A DNA stretch of 64,000 bases from Methanospirillum hungatei JF-1 (GTDB taxonomy: Archaea; Halobacteriota; Methanomicrobia; Methanomicrobiales; Methanospirillaceae). The notes beneath the pieces are model-generated. The model was given only the letters and a program-made list of their open reading frames with translations, was not told the DNA's origin and did not search any database. Made by a program: the position numbers and the translations under genes. The DNA lies in assembly GCF_000013445.1 (NCBI RefSeq), contig NC_007796.1, positions 2,330,936-2,394,935 on the forward strand, in the 5' to 3' direction. Positions 9,371 to 19,642 of this stretch are shown in pieces. Every line of letters begins with the position of its first letter. Within the stretch, counting starts at the first letter, position 1.

Positions 9371-9383
9371 CTTTTTCACCCGG

Positions 9384-10127
9384 TTATACTTTTTTCCGGT
9401 CAGGCCTGCCAAAAGAGAACCTGATTACATCTTTGGGACAGGCATCAATACAGGCTCCGCACAGGATACATTCAGCCTGTTCCATCCGGCCCTGTTCCAC
9501 CATGGAGAGGACATCAAGCGACTGGGAACATTCCTTTGTGCACCGTCCACAGCTGATACAATCTTCTGAATGAGCGGTCAGCTGAAGGCCGGGAAGCCCG
9601 ATGGCATTCCGGATCTTCCTGCCAACGATCATCAGGACAGATATGGGACAGAAGAGATGGCACATCCCTCTTCTCCCGAGGAACAGTGCGATTGTAGTGA
9701 TGATAAAGAGGATAACAATAAACACGGTCAGTTCTATAGGGCCGGCTACCGAGAGGCCATTGGTTGTCTGATAGAATGGCTCAATTGAAGTTATGCCTCC
9801 TGCTCGGATGAAGAAGGCAAGCAGCATGAGGATCCAGAGGACAAAGAGCCCGTACCTGAACCGGTCTATCCAGGGGTTTGTTATCCGCTTTTCCTGTACC
9901 TCACGAGCCAGATCCTGAAGAGAGCCAAAAGGACAGATCCACCCACACCATAATCTTCCGCCAATCAGGGAAAACAGGAAGATAAAGGTGAATATAATAG
10001 CACTCCCAGTTACTATTCCAGATACGGCTCCTTCAATGATGAGAACCGGTGAGAGGTAAAAGAATGTGACGGGGAGGAGGAGGAGTGAGATTAGAAGGAT
10101 CAGACGTCTGAGCTTTTGCTGGTTCAT
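9384..10127 (-). CDS. NapH/NosR-type polyferredoxin membrane protein
   Basis: 247 residues with about five membrane segments. Two CxxxCP motifs (CGWICPFGSLQD near residue 63 and CHLFCPIS near 160) are the hallmark of the NapH/NosR/CcoG-like 4Fe-4S membrane family. They are followed by a C-terminal pair of [4Fe-4S] motifs (CISCGRCTKECS and CILCGACIDACPKD) on the cytoplasmic side. The protein would pass electrons between membrane carriers and soluble ferredoxin; the partner here is not apparent. It lies 36 bases downstream of the chagasin-type gene on the same strand and probably shares its transcript. A clear hairpin terminator follows. Confidence 0.8.
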   Translation of the reverse strand: MNQQKLRRLILLISLLLLPVTFFYLSPVLIIEGAVSGIVTGSAIIFTFIFLFSLIGGRLWCGWICPFGSLQDLAREVQEKRITNPWIDRFRYGLFVLWILMLLAFFIRAGGITSIEPFYQTTNGLSVAGPIELTVFIVILFIITTIALFLGRRGMCHLFCPISVLMIVGRKIRNAIGLPGLQLTAHSEDCISCGRCTKECSQSLDVLSMVEQGRMEQAECILCGACIDACPKDVIRFSFGRPDRKKV

Positions 10128-10163
10128 ACACCACCCAATCTCATTTTTATTGATTCAGGCATA

Positions 10164-10658
10164 TTACTCTACCACAATATATCGCTGGATATAGGTCGTA
10201 TCTGCATCGGCTGGTGGTTCCCAGGATCGGCGGTATACTCCGGTAAAGGTCTGGTTACCAGGGGCAATGGCCTCAAGGGTCCACATATGCACCCCTCCGG
10301 CTCCGACAATCTGCTTATTCTCCGGGCCTATGAAGGAGTCGTTCACAATGGCAAGTCCATCAGATACGGATACATTCCAGGTGTATCCGGTTGTCGGATT
10401 TTCCTTTAACGTCACTTCGGTCATCTCTCCTACCTTCAGCTGGATGGGAGACTCATTATCAGTTTTGTTCTGGAGCATGGCTATCTCCTCTTCAAAGGAA
10501 AGCGGTATATCAGGTTCAGATTCGGTGTCTGTCTCTGATAGGCCGGGAGTATTCTCAGGCACTACAGGGGTTTCAACCGGATTGCTGGAAGTTCCGGTGC
10601 ATCCACAGAAACATACCGCTCCGGTCAGAAGCAGGATGATGAAGATATACGGATTCAT
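10164..10658 (-). CDS. Chagasin-type (I42) protease inhibitor lipoprotein
   Basis: 164 residues. The N-terminus is a signal peptide ending in CFCGCTG, an archaeal-type lipobox with the likely lipidated Cys20, and a Ser/Thr/Glu-rich linker follows (21-60). The C-terminal domain shows all three chagasin loop motifs in order: NPTTGYTW (87-94), GGVHMW (121-126) and YRRSWEP (142-148). In known members these loops block the active site of papain-family cysteine peptidases. The target is not obvious: the cysteine peptidases 7-12 kb away belong to clan CD (C11), which chagasins are not known to inhibit. It may guard the cell surface against foreign or endogenous proteases. Confidence 0.85.
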   Translation of the reverse strand: MNPYIFIILLLTGAVCFCGCTGTSSNPVETPVVPENTPGLSETDTESEPDIPLSFEEEIAMLQNKTDNESPIQLKVGEMTEVTLKENPTTGYTWNVSVSDGLAIVNDSFIGPENKQIVGAGGVHMWTLEAIAPGNQTFTGVYRRSWEPPADADTTYIQRYIVVE

Positions 10659-10836
10659 GTACTACATTCACGTCAGGGAGAGGGAAAAATCTGTCGGTAT
10701 CAGGGAGAGAGAAGAAACAGGTAAAATAAGGGGGATGACCGGTGCATTAGATATCTGAAGAGAGCACAACGTAGCATAAATATATGTCGATCATAATAGG
10801 AATTATTTATCATGGTTCGGTGGCAATCCATTATGA

Positions 10837-12939
10837 ATGACCGAGAGCATACACAGCAGGATAGATCCTGATATCCTGCAGACTCTCCTTGACCAGAATC
10901 CTGTTGCAATGGCCCAGTTTGACACCCAGTTTCATTTTGTATATGCAAACCAGGCATTTTGTGATCTCTCCGGAATCGCTTTTGAAAAGCTGATCGGGAC
11001 CAGAATTTCAGACCTGAAGATCGTAAAACTGGAAGGGGAAGGATCCAAAGCGGCCATCGAAGAGAAGCGAAGAGGAAAGGCCCGGATAGAGGTTGAGTTT
11101 CCATCCGGATTTAAAATACTGAACGCCTATACCATCCCGGTTCTGGACGCAGAGAAAAATGTCACATCAGCTCTCGGAGTATATACGGATATTACCGCTG
11201 AAGAGTGGGAAAAACTGAAGACTTCACAGATAATTGAGAATAATCCCATCCCATTCCTGTTATTAAAGACCGACCTGGGAATTGAAGGAACCAACACGGC
11301 ATTTTTAAAAATGACCGGGTATACCACGGACCAGTTATTAAGGATGAAACTCCCCGATTTTCAGATTCTGAAACTGGAGGGAAAATCTGCACGTGATTGT
11401 ATTACTTCAAAAAAAGAGGCAATTAGCGATGCATTCATTGATTTTCCATCAGGCAAGAAATATATCAGGCTCTATTCCATCCCGCTTCTTGATAAGAAGA
11501 ACGAGGTAAACTCGGTTCTCATCACCTGTGTGGACCTGACCCCCCAGAGACGGCTGGCTGAATATCAGCAGACAGAAGTTGAACGTCTTGCACAGAACCT
11601 TCAGAACCTGGCAAAGGGAGATCTGCACTTTGATCTAGCCACCGGTCAGCCGGATGAATATACAAAAGAGGCCCATGCACAGTTTGCCACCATTCAGGAG
11701 AACCTGAAATTAGCAGGAGATAACCTGACCGGAGTAACCAAAGAGATGGATCGGCTCATCCAGGCGATAACGGCAGGAAACCTGAAAATCATGGGGGAGG
11801 CAGACAAATTCGCCGGCACATATCAGGAGATCATAAATGGCCTGAACAGGGTCGTAAAGACGGTTGATGTTCAGGTATCTGCAGCAATAACTCTGTCCGG
11901 TGAATATGCAAAGGGAAATTTCTCGGTAATCCCTCCAGATATCAAGGCGGAAGGAGACTTTCTTATCTTAAAGGAAGCACTGATGAACATCGGAGTCCAG
12001 GTCTCTGCCGTGCTGAAAGAGATCGACCGGGAGATGGAAGAACTCACGACCAGGGCCGAAGAAGCAAACGCCGGGGTGAAGGATGTTGCAGAAGGGTCTG
12101 CCATGGTGGCAAAGAATGCCGCAGAGGTTGGCAGCCAGAGTGAGCGGGGGAAACAGAATATCGACCAGGTTCTCCGGGCCATGATGGATCTCTCGGCAAA
12201 TGTGGAGGAGGTGGCATCAAGCACCGAATCAGTCAGCAAAGTCACCCACGACACCGATGAACTCTCAAAGAAAGGGGTTGAACTTGCGCATAATGCAGAA
12301 AACGGCATGAAAGGGATCATGGCATCCTCCGGTGAGGTGGAGCGGATCATCACCGAGATCAAGGGTGAGATGGCACAAATTGGAAAGATTGTGAATGTTA
12401 TCACGGATATTGCCAGCCAGACCAACCTTCTTGCCCTCAATGCTGCCATTGAAGCAGCCCGTGCCGGTGAAGCAGGACGGGGGTTTGCCGTTGTTGCAAG
12501 TGAAGTCAAAGCCCTTGCACTTGAGTCACGGCGGTCTGCAGAAAATATCGCCGAGATGATAACCAGCCTGCAGAAAAAGTCTGATGAAGCAGCAAAGGCA
12601 ATGGACCAGGCAGAGAATACCGTATCACAAGGAAATGAGGCGGTTCTTGAAACCCTCAATATTTTCAACCAGATCGTAGAGTCGGTCGGACAGATTGCCA
12701 GGAACATGGATGATGTGTCAAAGACCACCGAGCAGCAGGCGGCGTCTGTTGAAGAGATTACCGCAAGTGCTCATGAAGTGAACAGTCTGGTCGGGGAGAT
12801 TGCAACCGAAGCAATATCCGCAGCATCTGCAGCAGAGCAGAGCTCAGCCGGGACCAGCCAGATTGTCACGGTGGTTGAGGATCTGAATAAAATAATTATT
12901 GAAGTATCCAGGGCAATCGGGAAGTTTCAGTATCGATAA
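10837..12939 (+). CDS. Soluble PAS-containing methyl-accepting chemotaxis transducer
   Basis: 700 residues with no membrane segment. Two PAS domains (about 10-120 and 130-235; both with [17 protein letters not shown]/[12 protein letters not shown] type starts) are followed by a HAMP-like linker region (about 250-400). The C-terminus is a long MCP signalling coiled coil with the conserved hairpin tip [20 protein letters not shown] near residues 525-545. Being soluble, it senses an internal cue such as redox state or a bound cofactor and would signal to CheA/CheW encoded elsewhere. The ATG at 10837 is used; the ATG at 10833 is in another frame. A TATA-like AAATATATG lies about 50 bases upstream. 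Confidence 0.9.
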   Translation: MTESIHSRIDPDILQTLLDQNPVAMAQFDTQFHFVYANQAFCDLSGIAFEKLIGTRISDLKIVKLEGEGSKAAIEEKRRGKARIEVEFPSGFKILNAYTIPVLDAEKNVTSALGVYTDITAEEWEKLKTSQIIENNPIPFLLLKTDLGIEGTNTAFLKMTGYTTDQLLRMKLPDFQILKLEGKSARDCITSKKEAISDAFIDFPSGKKYIRLYSIPLLDKKNEVNSVLITCVDLTPQRRLAEYQQTEVERLAQNLQNLAKGDLHFDLATGQPDEYTKEAHAQFATIQENLKLAGDNLTGVTKEMDRLIQAITAGNLKIMGEADKFAGTYQEIINGLNRVVKTVDVQVSAAITLSGEYAKGNFSVIPPDIKAEGDFLILKEALMNIGVQVSAVLKEIDREMEELTTRAEEANAGVKDVAEGSAMVAKNAAEVGSQSERGKQNIDQVLRAMMDLSANVEEVASSTESVSKVTHDTDELSKKGVELAHNAENGMKGIMASSGEVERIITEIKGEMAQIGKIVNVITDIASQTNLLALNAAIEAARAGEAGRGFAVVASEVKALALESRRSAENIAEMITSLQKKSDEAAKAMDQAENTVSQGNEAVLETLNIFNQIVESVGQIARNMDDVSKTTEQQAASVEEITASAHEVNSLVGEIATEAISAASAAEQSSAGTSQIVTVVEDLNKIIIEVSRAIGKFQYR

Positions 12940-12941
12940 TT

Positions 12942-12957
12942 CTAAAAATATTTTTAG
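12942..12957. terminator. Bidirectional palindromic terminator
   Basis: CTAAAAATATTTTTAG is a perfect 16-base palindrome lying exactly between two convergent genes that end at 12939 and 12960. An A-tract on one strand and a T-tract on the other allow termination in both directions. Confidence 0.65.
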
Positions 12958-12959
12958 GG

Positions 12960-14171
12960 TCAGATTAAACTCATCGTGGTCTGTTCCATACTCCTAAATC
13001 CACTACTGGTTGTCGTCATTATTGTGATGACCATCTGAATCAGTTTCCCGAAAGAATTATACCAAAACTCGGTTGTATAATCATAGCCATTCGTTTTGGT
13101 GACAATTATCCCTTCATTATCATTTCTTGTAATACTAGTTATGATTCCTGTATCAGGATCCTGATCAAAGGTACCGGTACCAAGGCCAAATGCTTCTGGA
13201 GGTATGAAAATTCCTCCAATATGGGCCATACCAGATACTGTGGTAGTTGAACTCTGGGATGTGACCATATCCTGTGAGACTGTGGACACTACAAGCGGGA
13301 CATACCGATTTGTCACCGATCCAAAAATATACGAACTGCTACGGGGATACTGCGCAGGAGGACCAATTTGTCCATCCACCGAGAAAACCTTCGCACCCGA
13401 ATAGGAGAGACGAAGTCCATCTGTCACCCATGTTGGTATTCTTCCGCCCATCCAGGGGACCTGTATGGTCCTGATATTTCGTAAAGCAAATACAGAGTAA
13501 CTCCCGGACTGGCGCTGATACTGCTCACCCCCATCCTGGAACCAGGCATTATTCTTAATATCCAGTTTATGATAGAGGAGCATACCGGTCTTCAGATCAT
13601 ATATAATCGTCAGAATTCCCCCAGCTCCATCTGAAGAGAAGTCAAACTTAATTGCTTCATACGCAGTCCCTCCGGTTGAATAGGGTAAATGGGTAACTAC
13701 AAACGTCTGGGTTGACCTGTCTGCTACTGCAGCAATAACATCAGGATTTACCCAAAACGGACCACATCCGGCAGGGTACACACTCCCATGACTGTGCACC
13801 AGGTGCATGGTATCATAGGGAGGCTTCGGGGCATATGAGTCTGTGGTAACCGCGATGGTATCCCCGCTTATCCCGACAACGGTCAGTTGGGTAATGCCAG
13901 CTCCGGTCCCGGCATTATCACTTGACAGAGCAAATCCGTATTGATTCACCTCTGCCCCGCCATAGGAGACCATGGTATTATAGGAGAACCTGACTCCTTC
14001 AGTAACCCAGGAAGGGGCAGGAGCAGTCAATAGTTCAGGAATGAAGATCGGAAGAGGATTCTCCACTCCTGACACCAGAAGCGGGGATGCCAGTGAGGGA
14101 GCAGATACCGCAATCGATACAAAAATGGCGATAAAAACCAGACCTCTGAACTTTACCAGATGAACACCCAT
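12960..14171 (-). CDS. Exported protein of unknown function with internal duplication
   Basis: 403 residues. A signal peptide (about 1-29, LVFIAIFVSIAVSAPSLA) is followed by a beta-rich, Ser/Thr/Gly-rich protein with no cysteine pattern or catalytic motif that I recognise. Two segments begin alike, PSWVTEGVRFSY at 53-64 and PTWVTDGLRLSYSG near 248, which points to two related halves. No sorting motif or C-terminal anchor is visible. It is followed by a palindromic terminator. The upstream gene on the same strand ends 38 bases before its start region, so co-transcription is possible. Confidence 0.6.
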   Translation of the reverse strand: MGVHLVKFRGLVFIAIFVSIAVSAPSLASPLLVSGVENPLPIFIPELLTAPAPSWVTEGVRFSYNTMVSYGGAEVNQYGFALSSDNAGTGAGITQLTVVGISGDTIAVTTDSYAPKPPYDTMHLVHSHGSVYPAGCGPFWVNPDVIAAVADRSTQTFVVTHLPYSTGGTAYEAIKFDFSSDGAGGILTIIYDLKTGMLLYHKLDIKNNAWFQDGGEQYQRQSGSYSVFALRNIRTIQVPWMGGRIPTWVTDGLRLSYSGAKVFSVDGQIGPPAQYPRSSSYIFGSVTNRYVPLVVSTVSQDMVTSQSSTTTVSGMAHIGGIFIPPEAFGLGTGTFDQDPDTGIITSITRNDNEGIIVTKTNGYDYTTEFWYNSFGKLIQMVITIMTTTSSGFRSMEQTTMSLI

Positions 14172-14209
14172 ACTATCAGAGTGGGAGCATAAGGCAAAAA
14201 TATTGCACT

Positions 14210-15070
14210 CTACTTACTCCTGAAAATCTCCTTCTTTCGAGTAAGGATCTCTATCGTATTTGTAATGGAAAACATGGTTGAAAACCCAAGCAACGTTCCA
14301 AGTATGACCCTGATATTATTTAAGTCCCGAGTGATAAGCCGGTTTTCCAGAGTCAGCATCAGATCACTCTCCGAAGCATCGACATCAAACTGATAAACGG
14401 CAAGGTTATTTCCGGTTACCTTAAACCGGGTCGGTTTCGGGACCGAGTTTATCAGTTCGTAATTCTTTGGGAGCTGCACCTGAACTATGTATTTCGTCAC
14501 CTGGCTTACACCAGGGATCTGCTCATCCCCCATCGCATACAGGGGAATCACAATAGAGACCTGGGAAAGGGACGTCTGACGAATCCAGCCTGGAACGAAT
14601 ACCTCAACCCCATAATAGTCATCAATAGCATCAGGCTTTACAACGAGAACCCCGCCGTTCTCTTTTGCATGGCTCAGATTTTCATAGTGATCATATGGTA
14701 TCCGGATGGTATCAGTACTCTCAGCAATCTTATCTGGATAGGTAATACCCTCTCTTTCAGGCATCTGTAAAAATGAGATATTTTCTGCATTATCCGGGAC
14801 GACCATAAGGCATCTGGACTGATGATCATATCCGCCCCATTCGGTGATGACAATACCCATGGTCTTCTGCTCGATAAGAGGATACAGACCGATAAAATAC
14901 TTTGCATTCTCATTTTTTTCGGTAAAAACTCCAACATAATCAAGTTCTTCCGGGTAGAAGGAACTCGTATAGGAGAGATACAGGAGTGAGGATATCGTAA
15001 AGAAAAAAACAACCAGACCCAGTATCAATTTCAACACAGGGTGTTCTTTCATATATGAAGGGATTTTCAT
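14210..15070 (-). CDS. Two-span membrane protein with large external domain, unknown function
   Basis: 286 residues. One hydrophobic segment lies at about 13-33 (LKLILGLVVFFFTISSLLYL) and another near the C-terminus (VILGTLLGFSTMFSITNTI, about 255-273), followed by a short basic tail TRKKEIFRSK. The ~220 residues between would face outside and look beta-rich. No family is recognised. It sits 28 bases downstream of the potassium channel gene on the same strand, so it may be a co-expressed accessory or surface protein (inference). Confidence 0.55.
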   Translation of the reverse strand: MKIPSYMKEHPVLKLILGLVVFFFTISSLLYLSYTSSFYPEELDYVGVFTEKNENAKYFIGLYPLIEQKTMGIVITEWGGYDHQSRCLMVVPDNAENISFLQMPEREGITYPDKIAESTDTIRIPYDHYENLSHAKENGGVLVVKPDAIDDYYGVEVFVPGWIRQTSLSQVSIVIPLYAMGDEQIPGVSQVTKYIVQVQLPKNYELINSVPKPTRFKVTGNNLAVYQFDVDASESDLMLTLENRLITRDLNNIRVILGTLLGFSTMFSITNTIEILTRKKEIFRSK

Positions 15071-15098
15071 AAGGCTGTCCGGTCTTTAGTACATGATC

Positions 15099-16805
15099 TT
15101 ATGAGAGTTTTTTTATTGCCTTTTGAATCTGCACCTCGGTTCCCATCAGGTACAGACAATCACCCTGACATATCTCTTCTGCATCGGAGAGGAAAAAGAC
15201 CACTTCTTTACGCCGGTCACGTGCAAGAATGGATATCCCGGTCTTTTTTCGAAGGGTACCCACATCAGCAGGTCTCGTGCAGGTGACCTGTTTTGCGGCG
15301 ATATGGAGAGAATGACCGATGATGTGTAGAATCTGTGCATCATGGTACAGCATCATCCGACAGACTGCCTGGGCCAGGATGGTCGGGACATATACCACAT
15401 AATCAGCACCGGCTTCATACATCCGGGGGATGAGTTCAGGTCGTAAACACCGTGAAAAAATACAGACATCAGGGTTCGCATGCCGCACCATAAGCGTGGT
15501 AAACAGGTTTTCCCGGTCATCATGGGTGACTGCCAGGAAAAACCGGGCCTTGCCAATGAGATCATCCGCAGATGCAAGAACAGAGCGGCTTGTCCCGATG
15601 ATATCAGCCCCGCTTTGAGGATTGCTGTCAATACTGATACAGGAAATACCAAATTTTTGAAGATCCCTGGTGATGACAGAGCCCATATCTCCGAAACCGG
15701 CAACAATTGCGTTGTTCTCATCCCCTGCCCTGGCCAGAAAGGCACCGCTGATAAGCCTGAATAATCCTGCACCCGGTCCTATGAAAAAGAGCACCATTGA
15801 CCGGTCAATAATCATATCTCCAGGAGGAGAAAGGATAATCTCACCTCTTTTGAGAAGATAAATCAGCCTGAACTGATAATCCTCTTCAAACCGGAGTGAG
15901 GAGATGGTCCTTCCCTCAGCAATACTGCCTGGTATCACCGGGATACGGACAAACCTGCAACTTCCAAATGCAGAGGAGGTTTCATGCAGGATCTCCTGCA
16001 TAAGAGGATTTTTCTCAAGGGTATCTGGTTCTGTTGCAAGCAGGGCATGCCGGGCGGTCAGGGTCCCGACAATATCCCTGGAATGGACCAGGATATCTGC
16101 ACCACAGAGGGGTAATAGCTGATCAGCCTCATGACCGGATGTTATTACAATAATCCGTGCATCGGTCTTCTTCGAGAGGCCCAGAATAACCTCGGCAGAT
16201 ATCCAGTCCTCAAGGCAGAAGAGGATATACCGGCATTCAGAGACTCGTGCACTATTCCATGTCTTCTCTTCATCAAACCGGCCATAGATGACCTGAACCA
16301 GTCTGGGAAGAGAAGCGGTCTCCATGAGGGCTTTTGTCTTATCCTCCTCTATCAGAACAATATCAACACCCAGACAATGAATATGCTCCAGTACCTCAAG
16401 TATGACCGGATTATACCCGAAAATGACAACATGACCGGCACAGGGATAGGTCAGCGAGGCAGGAGGAACCGGGTGGACTTTGTTCTGAATGACTGGAGTG
16501 ATGAAGAGATTTATCAGCATCAGGAACATCACAACACCGGATATCATCATGACAAGGACGAATATCCAGAGATAATCATGCGAGAACGGGAGAAGCTCTC
16601 CATATCCGGTGGTTGTGACGGTCTCAGCCACAAAAATAAGGGCCTCTAACGGAGTGATGGAGGTATCCTCGTATTGGTTATGGATATAATAAAAGAGCAT
16701 CGTCCATACGAGAATGATTAGTGAGAAGAGAATGAGCGAAAAAAGAACCTGCTTTTCATACGAAGACTGGATATTTCGGAGCAGGCGCCGTATTGATCGA
16801 ATCAT
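15099..16805 (-). CDS. Two-TM potassium channel with two RCK/TrkA-N modules (MthK-like)
   Basis: 568 residues. Two membrane helices (about 18-40 and 79-100) flank a pore loop with the K+ selectivity filter TVTTTGYGE (filter residues T66-G67-Y68-G69). The soluble part contains two Rossmann-like RCK modules, each with its own glycine-rich start: VVIFGYNPVILEVLEHI near residue 128 and IVAGFGDMGSVITRDL near 365-380. Each is followed by TrkA-C-like sequence. MthK-type channels have one RCK domain per chain plus an internal start giving a second ring; here the duplication is fused, as in BK-type and some bacterial channels. Gating by Ca2+, nucleotides or redox state cannot be told from sequence. 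Confidence 0.88.
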   Translation of the reverse strand: MIRSIRRLLRNIQSSYEKQVLFSLILFSLIILVWTMLFYYIHNQYEDTSITPLEALIFVAETVTTTGYGELLPFSHDYLWIFVLVMMISGVVMFLMLINLFITPVIQNKVHPVPPASLTYPCAGHVVIFGYNPVILEVLEHIHCLGVDIVLIEEDKTKALMETASLPRLVQVIYGRFDEEKTWNSARVSECRYILFCLEDWISAEVILGLSKKTDARIIVITSGHEADQLLPLCGADILVHSRDIVGTLTARHALLATEPDTLEKNPLMQEILHETSSAFGSCRFVRIPVIPGSIAEGRTISSLRFEEDYQFRLIYLLKRGEIILSPPGDMIIDRSMVLFFIGPGAGLFRLISGAFLARAGDENNAIVAGFGDMGSVITRDLQKFGISCISIDSNPQSGADIIGTSRSVLASADDLIGKARFFLAVTHDDRENLFTTLMVRHANPDVCIFSRCLRPELIPRMYEAGADYVVYVPTILAQAVCRMMLYHDAQILHIIGHSLHIAAKQVTCTRPADVGTLRKKTGISILARDRRKEVVFFLSDAEEICQGDCLYLMGTEVQIQKAIKKLS

Positions 16806-16882
16806 AATCTGATCGGATTCTGCTTTAAAACCATATATATTCGCCCATCAGGAACGAGGGACAGCAATAACTATACAATCCG

Positions 16883-17677
16883 GTGATCCAATACAGGAGT
16901 GTGAATTCATATATTCCTGCAGCACTGCTGTTCCTGACACTCATCCTGATAGTAAACGGAGCAGAACACACGAACTATAATCCTGAGTCAGATCTCTTCC
17001 GCCCGGTCTATTCAACCCACCTGAGCGGGGAGGTATCACCTGACCATCCTATCCAGGTTGACCTGGATATCCGTGACAGTAAGACGGGTTTTGTCAGAGT
17101 ATACGGATGGGGGGAGATGGGGACTGAATGGAATCTGACGGTTGGAGAGGGCTATGAAAACTTTTTCGTTCCTGATCTCTTTACCGAGGTTCAGACCGGA
17201 TATCCCCGGATTTTAACCCTGAAAAATATCAGCAGCGAATACCTGATCCTCGATCCTGGGAGATATCCGGTATATTTTTCTTCGGACTCATCTGGAGGAA
17301 AAGCAGAAATTCTCGTCATGTATGTCTATCATGAACAGATAGACTTGGGAATTATTCAGAATCAGACCCATTCAGTATTTGAAACATATATTCCACCCGG
17401 CCTTGAGCGGGTGATATTTATGACTGAGTCAAGAGATGGAACAAACCTTGATCTCTATGTCCATAAAGGGTCAAGTCTTCCGGACTCATACGAGGAATTT
17501 ACCTATAATTCAACCGATGAATGCCAGGAGTGCTGGTCACAGGGGATAGAGAATTTTATTTCAGAGATGCTTGTTCTTGACAATCCTGAACCAGGACCAT
17601 ATCTCATGGTCACAAGAGCAACCGGAGGCGATGACTTTTTCTATACTTACTGGACCGGTATCGAAAAAAAGAGGTAA
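16883..17677 (+). CDS. Secreted protein with bacterial pre-peptidase C-terminal (PPC)-like domain
   Basis: 264 residues. A signal peptide (about 8-27, YIPAALLFLTLILIVNG) precedes two beta-sandwich segments. The second, about 150-260, has the PPC pattern: a strand with RVIFMTESRDGTNLDLYVHKG, then a GPYLMVTRATGG strand that ends in aromatic residues. PPC domains are usually attached to secreted peptidases as targeting or folding modules; here no peptidase is fused. The gene converges on a C11 peptidase 11 bases away. A free-standing PPC protein next to a secreted peptidase suggests an accessory role (inference). Confidence 0.6.
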   Translation: MIQYRSVNSYIPAALLFLTLILIVNGAEHTNYNPESDLFRPVYSTHLSGEVSPDHPIQVDLDIRDSKTGFVRVYGWGEMGTEWNLTVGEGYENFFVPDLFTEVQTGYPRILTLKNISSEYLILDPGRYPVYFSSDSSGGKAEILVMYVYHEQIDLGIIQNQTHSVFETYIPPGLERVIFMTESRDGTNLDLYVHKGSSLPDSYEEFTYNSTDECQECWSQGIENFISEMLVLDNPEPGPYLMVTRATGGDDFFYTYWTGIEKKR

Positions 17678-17688
17678 TTCATCGATGA

Positions 17689-19584
17689 TCATTGTGAGAT
17701 TATCTCTGCACTGTTCGGAAACCGCAGCACATCCATGAGATAAATATCATAATTCATATTGTAATCGTACGCCCACAATGAAGGTAAATATGACCCATAG
17801 GGGAGCCGATCCCGTTCAATCGCAAGTTCGCCGGTTATCAGGAGAGGATCGAGAGCCGTATACTGCCATCTGGATTCACCGCCCAGAAACCGTTCGACGA
17901 TCACCGGGGTTATTATATCCCCGGTTCTGACGGTGAGGGGAATTCTGGAGAACAGATACTCTCCGGTTGAGGGGTTGATCTCGTAGGGGAAGAGGGCATA
18001 CTGTATCAAGCCATCCTGGCTTTGCATGATATTGATTGCAGTTTCACGGGTCTTTGATCCCCTTGTAATATTCAAAAATCCAAAATATAACTCAGTTCCA
18101 TTGATATCAGTTCCATAATAGGTATTGTAAAAATACGAGCGGTTCCCGGTCCCGGTATCGGTCAGGTAAAAGGTTTTATCATCCGGATTTGGAATATAGA
18201 TCCCCTGAGCGTCAGGATATACCGGATCAGCTTTCATCCCGAATGAATGCGTAAAGTTTGTGACGTCAGGCATCCAGTCGGTCTTTACCATCACCATCTG
18301 AATACCCTGGTCATCACTCACCTGAAACGTCCCATTCCCACGAGTAGTTATCACAGGTTTACTCGAGTCGGTGGATATATACGAGACATAATTTTTAATA
18401 AATGAGAACCAGGTTGAATTATGTATACTATTGCCAGATGATGCAGAGATTTCATCTATATGCCTGTTCCGTGGAGAGATTGTTGAAATACCTGTTGATT
18501 TGGGTCGTGAACCATCATTGCGCTGGTATAATACCACACTGGCCATGGTCTGTTTCACCTGGCCGATGATATCAGAGGAGTCTTTGACATGCATCCCAAG
18601 ATTATCTGACAGATCCCCAAGGTCAACCGAGACCTCGATATCTTTTCTGGGATCATACCCGAATCTCTGTGCATTGTAAAAAGAAGTTCCAATACCCTCG
18701 TATACTGGTTTTTGATCCATCTTATCACGAAGAAATGTGCCAAGGAGAGAGAGATCTTCTTCCAAATCCGGGAGACTGGTCATTTGAATAAGGGAGAGGG
18801 TCTTTTTCATCGGTTCATGTTGTGGATTGTCCATGTATGAATCTATGACCAGCTTTGCCCATTCTTCAATCGTTATTGCGGGGTTATCAGAGAGGGCCTG
18901 TAACGGGATCTCATAATCCCATCCATGGCCCGGTTCAACCTCTTCTGAAACCAAAAGCAGATGCCCGAATGGAGAGACTGTCTGCATGACCTCTAAAGAA
19001 CCCATCAGACAGGCATCCATACCGATAAGGTCCCAGGTTATTGCGGAATTTTCAAGTGCATCGGTGATCTCCTGCATCGTCAGCTGATCCCAGTTATAAT
19101 TTTCATCAAAACACAGCCCGGCAAGGGATGCGCCATGATCCCAGAAGATGAAGATGTTCCGGTCAGATGCAGGGAGATCATTCAGGTATTCAACGAATGT
19201 TGTCAGTCCTTTTGTATCTCCCATATTCATGGAGGTATCTCTGAATGCATAGTGACCATTTCCGATAACACCATCACGATAGTCATCCTGAAGATCTTCT
19301 TTGTCTGCGATGGTCATACCGGACCATCCCATACTCCGTGCACCCCCAAATGCAATCTGAAGATCGATATGCCTGGAATCACCGGAAAGACCGGATAGTA
19401 TCTCCTTAATCTCTGCGGAACCAAGATGTGACTCTGATTCAAGGTCGCTGCCGACCATGTACATTGCAATCCTGGTCGTTGGAACATCTGCCGGGGTCGC
19501 AATAGAAGCAGAAAGCAGAATCAGAAGAAGAAGGGAAATTATTGGAAAAAAACCATGTGAAAAGAGGGGCATAACATTCATCAA
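17689..19584 (-). CDS. Secreted clostripain-family (C11) cysteine peptidase
   Basis: 631 residues. A signal peptide or N-terminal anchor (about 12-30) is followed by the caspase-like C11 core. The catalytic dyad is visible: His150 in FIFWDHGASLAG and Cys192 in LIGMDACLMGSLEV. Clostripain-type enzymes cleave after Arg or Lys and often self-activate. A C-terminal beta-rich region of ~230 residues follows the peptidase core. It is the first of two C11 genes in this block, and both share the MxxVGSDLES/FYLVGNDIES opening strand. Likely extracellular or surface-bound. Confidence 0.85.
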   Translation of the reverse strand: MMNVMPLFSHGFFPIISLLLLILLSASIATPADVPTTRIAMYMVGSDLESESHLGSAEIKEILSGLSGDSRHIDLQIAFGGARSMGWSGMTIADKEDLQDDYRDGVIGNGHYAFRDTSMNMGDTKGLTTFVEYLNDLPASDRNIFIFWDHGASLAGLCFDENYNWDQLTMQEITDALENSAITWDLIGMDACLMGSLEVMQTVSPFGHLLLVSEEVEPGHGWDYEIPLQALSDNPAITIEEWAKLVIDSYMDNPQHEPMKKTLSLIQMTSLPDLEEDLSLLGTFLRDKMDQKPVYEGIGTSFYNAQRFGYDPRKDIEVSVDLGDLSDNLGMHVKDSSDIIGQVKQTMASVVLYQRNDGSRPKSTGISTISPRNRHIDEISASSGNSIHNSTWFSFIKNYVSYISTDSSKPVITTRGNGTFQVSDDQGIQMVMVKTDWMPDVTNFTHSFGMKADPVYPDAQGIYIPNPDDKTFYLTDTGTGNRSYFYNTYYGTDINGTELYFGFLNITRGSKTRETAINIMQSQDGLIQYALFPYEINPSTGEYLFSRIPLTVRTGDIITPVIVERFLGGESRWQYTALDPLLITGELAIERDRLPYGSYLPSLWAYDYNMNYDIYLMDVLRFPNSAEIISQ

Positions 19585-19642
19585 TCAATATGTCATTATA
19601 CTATTATTTCTTCCTTTTGAGAACAGATGAGGTCAGTGATCC

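Noticed and set aside
11871-12728. A 285-codon open frame on the minus strand inside the chemotaxis transducer
   Set aside because: Its product is a Ser/Ala-rich low-complexity chain with no family resemblance, mirroring the codon pattern of the strongly conserved MCP gene on the other strand.
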